DNA from: JAVBWO01 sp036677375
GTDB taxonomy: Bacteria > Bacillota > Dehalobacteriia > UBA4068 > UBA4997
Reading direction: 5' to 3'
NCBI GenBank assembly: GCA_036677375.1
Contig: JAVBWO010000001.1
Span: 62,001-126,000, forward strand
DNA length: 64,000 nt
The number at the start of each line of letters is the position of its first letter. Positions within the stretch are counted from its first letter, which is position 1. Position numbers and translations under genes: made by a program. Shown here in pieces: positions 57,110 through 64,000 of the stretch. A model generated the notes under the pieces. The model did no database searches. It saw only the letters and a program-made list of their open reading frames with translations, and had not been told where the DNA came from.

Positions 57110-58249
57110 TTATACCCGCAAAGAAAGATTATCCCGATGAATGACTTCATCCTCGGCGGGATGTTCTAAGATCTTGGGAATATCCTTGCTATGATGCCCC
57201 ATAATCAAAGCGATATCCTGCGAGCTGTAGTTTACGAAACCCTTGGCAATCTCTTCCGTGCCGCCCATGACGCTTACAATGTCACCCCGGGAAAAACAGC
57301 CCTCCACTTTAATAATACCGCTTGGCAGGAGACTGGAGCCTTTTAGCCGCAACGCTTGTTCGGCTCCGCTATCCAAAAAAATGGTTCCCGCCGACATAGC
57401 GCCAAAAGCCAGCCATCCTTTCCGCCCGCCCAACTTGTGTTCCTTGGGCATGAAGAGGGTGCCGGGACATTGTCCCTGCCAGAGCTTTTGCAAATCAGCA
57501 GGATTATCCCCATTCATCAAGACCATGGGAATCCCTTGATTGCCGGCAATACGGGCCGCCGCCAGCTTGGTACACATACCGCCGGTGCCCAGGCTGCTGC
57601 CGGCGCTGCCGGCTACAGCAATGATATCGTCTGTAAGCTCTTCTACCAACGGAATCAGTTGCGCGGCTTTATCCTTCCTAGGGTCAGCGGTATAAAGGCC
57701 GTCAATATCGGAAAGCAATACCAAAAGATCAACCCCTAAAAGCCCCGCCACCAAACCGGCCAAAGTATCGTTATCACCCAGCTTGATCTCTTCAAAGGCA
57801 ACGGTGTCATTTTCATTGATGATGGGAACAACACCATAATCAAAAAGTGCACACAGAGTGTTTCTGGCATTCAAGTAACGTTCGCGCTGGCTGAAATCCT
57901 CCCGGGTCAGCAAGACCTGGGCCACCGTGACGCCATATTCCGAAAACATTTTTTCATAGGTCTGCATCAAGAGGCCCTGTCCGATTGCGGCCAACGCCTG
58001 TTTTTGCGCGATACCGGAGGGCTTTTCCGGCAAACCCATCCGGCCCATGCCGGCGCCTACCGCCGCCGAAGTCACTAAAACCACGCGGCGCCCGGCGTTG
58101 ACCATATCCGACAGCTGCCGGACAAGCTGTTCCATGCGGTTGAAATTCAGCTTGCCGCCCACATGGGTCAAGGTGCTGGTGCCTACTTTGACAACCACGC
58201 TTTCTGTTTTTTTTAAGATATGAGAATAAAGCTCATTTTGTTTTTTCAT
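57110..58249 (-). CDS. proB: Glutamate 5-kinase with PUA domain
   Basis: ProB phosphorylates glutamate to start proline synthesis and is normally inhibited by proline. The 379 residues comprise an amino-acid-kinase domain (VVVKVGTSTLTHVGGKLN, VPIINENDTVAFEEIKLGDNDTL, GTGGMCTKLAAARIA) and a C-terminal PUA domain. It is 76 bases downstream of larB, with proA next. The gene precedes the selenium cluster in one long minus-strand run. Confidence 0.96.
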   Translation of the reverse strand: MKKQNELYSHILKKTESVVVKVGTSTLTHVGGKLNFNRMEQLVRQLSDMVNAGRRVVLVTSAAVGAGMGRMGLPEKPSGIAQKQALAAIGQGLLMQTYEKMFSEYGVTVAQVLLTREDFSQRERYLNARNTLCALFDYGVVPIINENDTVAFEEIKLGDNDTLAGLVAGLLGVDLLVLLSDIDGLYTADPRKDKAAQLIPLVEELTDDIIAVAGSAGSSLGTGGMCTKLAAARIAGNQGIPMVLMNGDNPADLQKLWQGQCPGTLFMPKEHKLGGRKGWLAFGAMSAGTIFLDSGAEQALRLKGSSLLPSGIIKVEGCFSRGDIVSVMGGTEEIAKGFVNYSSQDIALIMGHHSKDIPKILEHPAEDEVIHRDNLSLRV

Positions 58250-58325
58250 TTTTTCACCGTTTACTTCTTATTTTTCGGTAGTAAATCTCGCCCACCGGAA
58301 TTTTCCAATACAGTTATTGCTAAAA

Positions 58326-59087
58326 TTATTTTTCATTCTGTTGCCCCCGGTTTATAAGAGCCGCCGCAAAACCGGCGCCAAAACCGTTATCGATATTTAC
58401 TACCGTTACACCGGCAGCGCAGCTGTTCAGCATCGACAAAAGAGCGGCGATGCCGCCAAAACTGGCTCCATAACCGATACTAGTCGGAACGGCGATCACT
58501 GGCTTGCCGGCCAAGCCTCCCACCACGCTGGCCAATGCGCCCTCCATTCCCGCGACCACAACAATGACGCGGGCGGCTTCCATCTTATCCCTGGCCGCCA
58601 AAACGCGGTGGATTCCGGCCACTCCCACATCATAGAGGGCCTCCACATAAGCGCCCATGGCACGGGCTGTCAAGACCGCTTCCTTGGCGATTGCCATATC
58701 GGAAGTACCGGCGGACAGAACCAAAATATTGCCAATGCCGGGCGAACGATCCCTCCAAAAAAGAATCATGCGTGCCTCGTCATCATATTCCGCAGCCGGC
58801 AGAACTTGCTTTACCGCCTGAAAGGTTGCCTCGTCCGCTTTGGTTGCCAAAAGATTATGGTTGCTTTTTACGGCCAAATGTGTCATAATTTCAGCTGTTT
58901 GCCGGGGAGTTTTACCGCCGCAATAAACCACTTCAGGGAAACCGCAGCGCAGCTCCCGGTGATGATCGATTTTGGCATATCCTAAATCCGTATAAGGCAA
59001 TTCTGCCAAGAGCTTGGCGCCTTCTTCAACAGCCAGGCTCCCGGACTTCACCTGTTTCAACAGATTCGTTAATTGTGATTTATCCAT
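58326..59087 (-). CDS. larB: LarB, nickel pincer cofactor biosynthesis protein
   Basis: LarB carboxylates nicotinic acid adenine dinucleotide, the first step of the nickel-pincer cofactor used by lactate racemase and relatives. The 253 residues have a PurE-like core (VLSAGTSDMAIAKEAVLTA, VVAGMEGALASVVGGL, PTSIGYGASFGG). LarC, LarE and LarA genes are not in the window. It is the first gene of the minus-strand series larB-proB-proA. The ribosome site is weak (GGGGGAATT, further than usual from the ATG). Confidence 0.92.
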   Translation of the reverse strand: MDKSQLTNLLKQVKSGSLAVEEGAKLLAELPYTDLGYAKIDHHRELRCGFPEVVYCGGKTPRQTAEIMTHLAVKSNHNLLATKADEATFQAVKQVLPAAEYDDEARMILFWRDRSPGIGNILVLSAGTSDMAIAKEAVLTARAMGAYVEALYDVGVAGIHRVLAARDKMEAARVIVVVAGMEGALASVVGGLAGKPVIAVPTSIGYGASFGGIAALLSMLNSCAAGVTVVNIDNGFGAGFAAALINRGQQNEK

Positions 59088-59234
59088 CGGTATTGTCGGA
59101 ATTCCCCCTTGTCTATATGCCCCTTTGCCTATTAAGGTATACTAACCATAAATTATTCGCTGTTTCTTATAACATATCCTGTTACCTTGCAAAAAGTTCT
59201 TTATAAAATTCCTTTATAGATTCTAACCAATATT

Positions 59235-59262
59235 TTGTTATCCGCGATTCATATGCTATAAT
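59235..59262 (+). promoter_or_regulatory. Promoter of the EamA transporter gene
   Basis: TTGTTA (59235-59240) and TATAAT (59257-59262) are 16 bases apart. The start codon is 31 bases downstream. Confidence 0.72.
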
Positions 59263-59293
59263 GGAGATAACTTATAAACGGAGGCAATTGTTC

Positions 59294-60175
59294 ATGAAAT
59301 CGAATTCACCCGCCATGACCGGCGGAGTTTATATTCTCCTGGCTGCGTTGCTGTGGAGTACCTCTGGCATTTTTACTAGGGCTATTGCAGGGCCCCAAAT
59401 GATCGTCGTGACTTTACGGGCGGCCAGCGCCGGGTTGGCCTTGGCGCCTTTCATTAAAATTAAAGAGATTCCTTGGGATCGCACCCTGTTAAACCTGGTT
59501 TTGTCTTCTGCTTTTACCAGCACCACTTTCCTTTTGGGAATGCAGATGACTTCCGCCGCCAATGCGGTAGGACTCCACTATACGGCACCCCTTTGGATTT
59601 ATCTGTGGACAGTAAGTCGAACCCGCCACGTTTCCTGGCGGCAGCTTTTACCCATGGGAATTCTGCTAAGCGGCGTGATTACCTGCCTTTTTGAGCCTTC
59701 CGATGGTTCTAATCAATTGGGCAATTTTATTGCTTTGATTTCAGGGATGGGGTTTGCCTGGCTAACCGTTTCCATCAGCAACCTAAAAGGTGGTAACAAT
59801 CTGGGCCTTATTTCCATTTCCAATCTTTGTTCTCTCCCCGTTCTGTTTCTCCTGATTCCAGGAGATGCCTTTTCGCAATTTGCCGCATTGACCCTTGAGC
59901 AATGGGTCATCGGAGTATGTTTCGGGGTCTTCCAATTAGGAATTTCTTTTACCTTCTTCTTCAAAGGCATGAAATCCGTAAATCCGCAAAAAGCAACCAT
60001 TCTCAGCTTAGCGGAGCTGATTTTCACACCCATCTGGGTATTCCTTTTCATCGGCGAAGTGCCTTCCATTTATGGCGGTATTTGCTGGATTCTTATTTTA
60101 GCGGGCCTTATTTGCGAGACTATACTCAAACCGAAATGGGATGACATCCAACCCACTGCCAAGGTGACTGCCTGA
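59294..60175 (+). CDS. EamA/DMT family transporter
   Basis: A 293-residue inner-membrane protein with ten predicted hydrophobic helices in two EamA repeats. The first repeat has LLAALLWSTSGIFTRAIAGP and LRAASAGLALAP, the second LSLAELIFTPIWVFLFIGE. It belongs to the drug/metabolite exporter superfamily; substrates are usually amino acids or small metabolites and cannot be told here. I start at ATG 59294 with GGAGG upstream; an earlier ATG at 59261 overlaps the -10 box. Confidence 0.9.
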   Translation: MKSNSPAMTGGVYILLAALLWSTSGIFTRAIAGPQMIVVTLRAASAGLALAPFIKIKEIPWDRTLLNLVLSSAFTSTTFLLGMQMTSAANAVGLHYTAPLWIYLWTVSRTRHVSWRQLLPMGILLSGVITCLFEPSDGSNQLGNFIALISGMGFAWLTVSISNLKGGNNLGLISISNLCSLPVLFLLIPGDAFSQFAALTLEQWVIGVCFGVFQLGISFTFFFKGMKSVNPQKATILSLAELIFTPIWVFLFIGEVPSIYGGICWILILAGLICETILKPKWDDIQPTAKVTA

Positions 60176-60191
60176 TGAACCGTTTCGTATA

Positions 60192-60236
60192 AGAGCCTCC
60201 GTCCTGTCCTTGAATAACAGGCCGGAAGCTCTTTTT
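60192..60236 (+). terminator. Terminator of the EamA gene
   Basis: AGAGC-TCCG-CCTGT on the left pairs with ACAGG-CGGA-GCTCT on the right (two mismatches) and six T residues follow, 16 bases after the stop. Confidence 0.8.
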
Positions 60237-60412
60237 TATTATAACCGGAAAGCAGCCTCTTCGCAATCTTAAAAACGATTCTGATAGAAAAATGAACATA
60301 GCAAGCAAGATCACAAGTGAAACCCGAGGTCAAAAATAAAAAATTACAAGTATATCAATGACAGCATAAAACATATTTAGAAAGTCACCAAATTCCTCTG
60401 TCTCCCAAGAAC

Positions 60413-60449
60413 ATCAACAAACCCGCCGTATAACGGCGGGTTTGTTGAT
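60413..60449. terminator. 17-bp perfect terminator palindrome after the molybdenum hydroxylase
   Basis: Arms 60413-60429 and 60433-60449 are perfectly complementary with a 3-base loop, GC-rich in the inner half and A/T-rich outside. It ends the molybdenum hydroxylase operon on the minus strand, 13 bases after its stop, and can also stop transcription from the other side. Confidence 0.88.
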
Positions 60450-60461
60450 TTGAGTTACTGG

Positions 60462-62765
60462 TTATTTGTTTTTAGCGGCAGCCAACCCATCCAAGATCGT
60501 TTCCGGCGTGATAGGGAATTTGGTGAAGCGGAAGCCCGTGGCATCTTTTAAGGCGTTCAAGATGGCGGGGGTAATAGAGTTGTCGGCGGGTTCTCCAACC
60601 CCCTTGGCGCCATAAGGGCCAAGGCCACCGCCGGATTCCATGATGCAGAGCTTCACTTCAGGAGCATCCAGGGAGGTTGGTATCATATAAGTAGAGAATT
60701 TGTTTGCTTTGGTGATACCATTTCGACATTTCAAATCCTCTTTCATATACCACATACAATAGATGGCGCCGCCTTCCAGTTGCCCTTCGCAGCTGTTTCG
60801 GTTGACGGCCTTACCCACGTCATAGGCTGCCACGATACGGCGCACCTCATATTCTCCGGTTCCTTCATCCACCGCAACCTCCGCCGCATGAGCGGAATAA
60901 GTGAAATCCGGCAGAATCCGGCCACGAATATTGTTCAGATCCGGCACTTCGGTAAAGGGCGCATTATACTGCCCTTCATTGAATAATTCTTCACCGTCGT
61001 TGGAGACATGCCCGACTACGGTAACAAAATCAATATTGATGTCAGGATTATTAATCACATAGGCTTTGTTATTGCCTAAATCCACATATTGCGGTTCCAC
61101 CCCTAAAAGCTTCGCCGCTTTTTGGATAATCCTATCCCGTAGGGGTTTCACGGCGGCCAAAGCCGCGTTTCCTGACATATAAAGCTGGCGGGTAGCTGTA
61201 GTAGTGCCGCAAAGGGGCGTCATATGGGTATCCATAACAAAAACATGCACCCGTTCGATGGGCAGACCCAATTCTTCCGCAATAATTTGACATAAAACGG
61301 CGCCTTGCCCGCCGCCTAAGTCCGGAACCCCGGCACGAACGGTGACGCTACCGTCCAATTCGATACGCAAAGCCACTCGGGAGGAGTCATGCATAAAGGT
61401 CAGACGGCCATAGCTCATCATCCCGATGGCCATGCCGCGGCCGATCTTTTTGCCGTCTTCGGTATATTCTTCCTTGGGTCCGTAGGCTTCCAAGCCGTTC
61501 CAGGCCATATCGATCAATTCTTCCAAAGCCACATGGCCTTCCGGAATAAAGCCGGTGGAAATCTCGTCGCCATTTTTCAGGCAATTAATACGGCGCAACG
61601 CTCGGGGGCACATGCCCAGAGCTTCCGCCAGTTCGTCCATTTGGGATTCATAACCTACATTGACCTGCGGTACGCCGAAACCCCGGTTGGCGCTGGTAAT
61701 GGTATTATTGGTAAAAGCGGAAACACTGTTCACTTCCACATTGGGGATATCATAGCAGCCCGCGGCATTGATGGTAGAATACATCTGTACCCAAGGAGTC
61801 AGGCACGTATAACCGCCGGCATCCAGTACAATATCTACCTGCTGAGCAATGATCTTGCCGTCTTTGGTCGCCCCGGTCTTATAATGCATCTTTTCCGGGT
61901 GCCGCTTGCTATGAACCTCCAAGGATTCTTCCCGGCTCCAGATCATCTTCACAGGTTTTCTAGTTTTCCAAGCCAACAAAGCCAGATAAGTCTCAACGGT
62001 AATGTCTTCCTTGCCTCCAAAGCCGCCGCCCATGGGAACGCCCATATTGCGCACTTTATTTTGCGGCAATCCCAAGATTCTGGCAATGGTACGGTAATGC
62101 TCCAATACCTGGGTCCCTACACGCAGGGTGACGACATCGTCCTGATCTACCCAGGCGCAGCCGCACTCCGTTTCCAGATACGCATGATCCTGGGCAATCA
62201 CTTCATAATCCCGCTCAACGATAACATCCGCTTTGGCAAAAGCGTCTGCCGTATCGCCCTTACCAATATGGGCCCGCATGACCAGGTTGGAATCATCTTC
62301 ACCGGACACCAAATAAGCTCCTTCTTTCAAGGCTTCTACCGGGTCGTAGACCCCTTCCTGCACTTCGTATTCCACTTGAATCAGCCGACATGCTTCCTCG
62401 CAAAGCTCTTCGGTATCAGCAGCCACCAAAGCAATGGCTTCCGCTTTACAGCGGATTTTACCATCAGCCAAAACTTTATACAGGCCCTCAAAGCCGCCGC
62501 CAACATCCCGCATCTGACCAAATTTGGTAATGTCGATATTGTGGGGCACATCTTTGGCCGTCATGACGCAATGGACGCCCGGCAAAGCTTCCGCCGCGGA
62601 GGTATCGATGGATTTCAGGATAGCGGCCGGATATTTGCTCCGCAAGGCCTTGCCGTAGATCATACCAGACATGGTAAAGTCATCGGAATACAGCTGCTCT
62701 CCTTTAGCCTTGGCCCAGGCATCATGTCTGGGGACAGGACGGCCGATTAATTTTAAGTTTGCCAT
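60462..62765 (-). CDS. Molybdenum hydroxylase large subunit (xanthine dehydrogenase family)
   Basis: The molybdopterin-binding subunit of a three-part hydroxylase that oxidises a heterocycle or aldehyde. The 767 residues have an N-terminal Ald_Xan_dh domain, cofactor motifs GGGFGGKEDITVETYLAL and GGGQGAVL, and the base-catalyst glutamate in GAKGVGEPADNS (about residue 725). Substrate (xanthine, nicotinate, hydroxybenzoyl-CoA or others) is not readable. It is two bases downstream of the 2Fe-2S gene. SelD and YedF nearby raise the option of a selenium-containing cofactor, but this is not shown. Confidence 0.9.
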   Translation of the reverse strand: MANLKLIGRPVPRHDAWAKAKGEQLYSDDFTMSGMIYGKALRSKYPAAILKSIDTSAAEALPGVHCVMTAKDVPHNIDITKFGQMRDVGGGFEGLYKVLADGKIRCKAEAIALVAADTEELCEEACRLIQVEYEVQEGVYDPVEALKEGAYLVSGEDDSNLVMRAHIGKGDTADAFAKADVIVERDYEVIAQDHAYLETECGCAWVDQDDVVTLRVGTQVLEHYRTIARILGLPQNKVRNMGVPMGGGFGGKEDITVETYLALLAWKTRKPVKMIWSREESLEVHSKRHPEKMHYKTGATKDGKIIAQQVDIVLDAGGYTCLTPWVQMYSTINAAGCYDIPNVEVNSVSAFTNNTITSANRGFGVPQVNVGYESQMDELAEALGMCPRALRRINCLKNGDEISTGFIPEGHVALEELIDMAWNGLEAYGPKEEYTEDGKKIGRGMAIGMMSYGRLTFMHDSSRVALRIELDGSVTVRAGVPDLGGGQGAVLCQIIAEELGLPIERVHVFVMDTHMTPLCGTTTATRQLYMSGNAALAAVKPLRDRIIQKAAKLLGVEPQYVDLGNNKAYVINNPDINIDFVTVVGHVSNDGEELFNEGQYNAPFTEVPDLNNIRGRILPDFTYSAHAAEVAVDEGTGEYEVRRIVAAYDVGKAVNRNSCEGQLEGGAIYCMWYMKEDLKCRNGITKANKFSTYMIPTSLDAPEVKLCIMESGGGLGPYGAKGVGEPADNSITPAILNALKDATGFRFTKFPITPETILDGLAAAKNK

Positions 62766-62766
62766 T

Positions 62767-63255
62767 TTACCGCGCCTCCCTTCCCAAGTCCTTGGCTACT
62801 TTATAAATGGCGTCTACGATCTTGACATAGCCGGTGCAGCGGCAAAGATTGCCGGAAATGGCTTTTCTGATGGCTTTGCGGTCGGCAATGCCGCCATTAT
62901 TGATATATTCCTTAGCAGCCATGATCATCCCCGGCGTACAGAAGCCGCATTGAATAGAGCCGCATTCCACAAAAGCCCGCTGCAGCATATGGCCAATTTC
63001 ATCTTGGCCGTATGTTAAACCTTTGGTAGTAACAATATCAGCTCCTTCTACCTGAGCGGCCAAGGTAATGCAGGACTTCATGGTCTCACCGTTAATCAAG
63101 ACGGTGCAGGTGCCGCAATCGCCTTCCTCGCAACCGCATTTCACATCATAGTTGCCATGATCCCGCAGCATACGCAAAAGGCTGGTTTCCGGAGCCACTT
63201 GATATGTGGTAGGTTTGCCGTTTAAAATAAAGGATACTTGAATACAATTGCTCAT
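62767..63255 (-). CDS. Molybdenum hydroxylase 2Fe-2S subunit
   Basis: The small electron-transfer subunit of the hydroxylase, 162 residues. A plant-type ferredoxin domain (CGCEEGDCGTC plus a later CITL cysteine) is followed by the second cluster domain (CGFCTPGMIMA and LCRCTGY). GGGAGGTGT precedes ATG 63255. It lies between the flavin and molybdenum subunit genes with one or two bases between stops and starts. Confidence 0.95.
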   Translation of the reverse strand: MSNCIQVSFILNGKPTTYQVAPETSLLRMLRDHGNYDVKCGCEEGDCGTCTVLINGETMKSCITLAAQVEGADIVTTKGLTYGQDEIGHMLQRAFVECGSIQCGFCTPGMIMAAKEYINNGGIADRKAIRKAISGNLCRCTGYVKIVDAIYKVAKDLGREAR

Positions 63256-63256
63256 A

Positions 63257-64000
63257 CTATTTTACACCTCCCTGGCCCGAGCACTCACAAGCCGCTTTCA
63301 GAGCGCGTGCCACCAAAACAGGAGCGACTTGACGGCGGTATTTTTCAGTTGCGCGCAGCCCGCTGTGTGGATTGATATCGGAAGCATTCAAAACAACGCC
63401 CATTTCGTCCAAAAGGGGCTGGGTGATCTCTTTGCCTTCCAAAACTTTTTCCGCATGGTAGCAACGTGTAGGATAGGGACTCATGCAGCCCATGGCGATT
63501 CGAACATCGGTAACTTTATTACCGTCATATTCGCAAGCTACCGCCACATTGGCAGCGGAGATGGACATGGCATTACGCAGGCCTAGCTTGATGAAAGCGC
63601 TGTGAGAGGTTTTCTTGAAAGCGATCTTGGTCAAAAGCTCGTCGGCTTCCCGAATCGTGGTATCCTTGCCGCAAAAGAACTCGTTGAGCTGGATATCACG
63701 GGAAGAACCTTTTTTTTCTAAGGTAATCACCGCCCGCAAAGCCAAAAGAGGCGTCACGGTATCCGCGGCTGGACTGGCATTGATAATGTTGCCGCCCACG
63801 GTGGCACTATTACGGGTAGTGGGGTCAGCAAAACTCAAGGCCGCCTGCCATAACCCGTGCGCGTATTTTTGAATGATCTCTGAAGTCTCCAAATCTTTGA
63901 TAGTGGTCAGCGGCCCCAACACGATCTGATCGTCTTCTTCCCGGATGCTGCGCAATTCCTTGATAGAACGGATATCCAACAAGGTCGCATCATTGATGCG
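63257..64000 (-). CDS. Molybdenum hydroxylase FAD-binding subunit, 5' end outside window
   Basis: The flavin subunit (CO dehydrogenase/xanthine dehydrogenase medium chain). The frame is open across the window edge; the visible part starts at about NDATLLDIRSIKELR, so roughly the first 40-50 residues (including the first flavin loop) are missing. Later motifs are visible: DPTTRNSATVGGNIINASPAAD and the C-terminal cluster-associated domain. A TTG at 63982 is only an internal codon. It is the first of the three subunit genes in the transcript. Confidence 0.9.
   Translation of the reverse strand, partial: RINDATLLDIRSIKELRSIREEDDQIVLGPLTTIKDLETSEIIQKYAHGLWQAALSFADPTTRNSATVGGNIINASPAADTVTPLLALRAVITLEKKGSSRDIQLNEFFCGKDTTIREADELLTKIAFKKTSHSAFIKLGLRNAMSISAANVAVACEYDGNKVTDVRIAMGCMSPYPTRCYHAEKVLEGKEITQPLLDEMGVVLNASDINPHSGLRATEKYRRQVAPVLVARALKAACECSGQGGVK

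Noticed and set aside
61389..62750. Long plus-strand open frame of 453 codons antisense to the molybdenum hydroxylase large subunit
   Set aside because: It lies fully inside a well-supported minus-strand gene, has no ribosome site and no protein-like motifs; it is a codon-bias shadow.
1..64000. CRISPR arrays, insertion sequences, prophage or integrase genes
   Set aside because: No direct-repeat arrays, transposase or integrase motifs were seen; gene order and strand use look like ordinary chromosome.

Overview
The window looks like chromosomal DNA of an anaerobic Gram-positive bacterium, most likely class Clostridia. It carries the SCIFF peptide and its radical SAM maturase, a selenocysteine-containing SelD with YedF, a rubredoxin, iron-sulfur serine dehydratase, a molybdenum hydroxylase, and two blocks of housekeeping genes in the order usual for Firmicutes. 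Starts are ATG, GTG or TTG with strong GGAGG-type ribosome sites, promoters are sigma-A-like with 16-18 bp spacers, and rho-independent hairpins are common. I see no IS element, prophage or CRISPR array. Most genes after 12 kb lie on the minus strand, so replication probably runs from high to low coordinates.

Layout. 1-6.6 kb (+): pstS(partial)-pstC-pstA-pstB-phoU-phoB-phoR, a phosphate uptake and sensing operon ending in two hairpins. 6.9-12.8 kb: mixed small genes (TSCPD protein, a DUF1836 regulator divergent from hemolysin III, lgt, an Eis-like acetyltransferase, exonuclease III, a C_GCAxxG_C_C protein, rubredoxin). 12.8-23.8 kb (-): decarboxylase-tmk-holB-ricT-yabA-trmN6-rsmI-metG-tatD-yabE-rsmA, the yaaO-ksgA segment of Firmicutes with rnmV, yaaQ and yaaR missing. 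24-35 kb: thpR, lysA, a HAD phosphatase, an HD nucleotidase, sdaAB-sdaAA, a degenerate HD-GYP protein, serA, sfsA, rlmH and htrA. 35-40.4 kb: an M23/LysM/G5 wall hydrolase, the scfA-scfB system preceded by tRNA-Glu and tRNA-Gly, and an M29-type peptidase. 40.8-51.6 kb: purA, a tautomerase/thioesterase pair, ilvC, dnaB-lonC-rplI-DUF2232-rpsR-ssb-rpsF. 51.4-59.1 kb (-): larB-proB-proA-cvpA-queG-like-selD-yedF-HEAT-DUF951. 59.3-64 kb: an EamA transporter and a three-gene molybdenum hydroxylase cut by the window edge.

The points I would look at first are: (i) selD is read through an in-frame TGA (54321-54323) with a SECIS-like hairpin just downstream, so an ordinary gene caller loses its first 26 codons and its catalytic residue; (ii) the 46-residue SCIFF precursor at 38699-38839 and the 52-residue rubredoxin at 12591-12749 are short enough to be missed; (iii) several leaders and small frames are unexplained (a purA leader ORF, an ilvC leader hairpin, a likely S6:S18 leader, a 28-residue CxxCxxCxxxC frame, and two start-less frames that may be decayed genes); (iv) an HD-GYP protein has lost its HD metal motif.

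I find no clearly new multi-gene system. The unusual material is in small genes, leaders and operon context.
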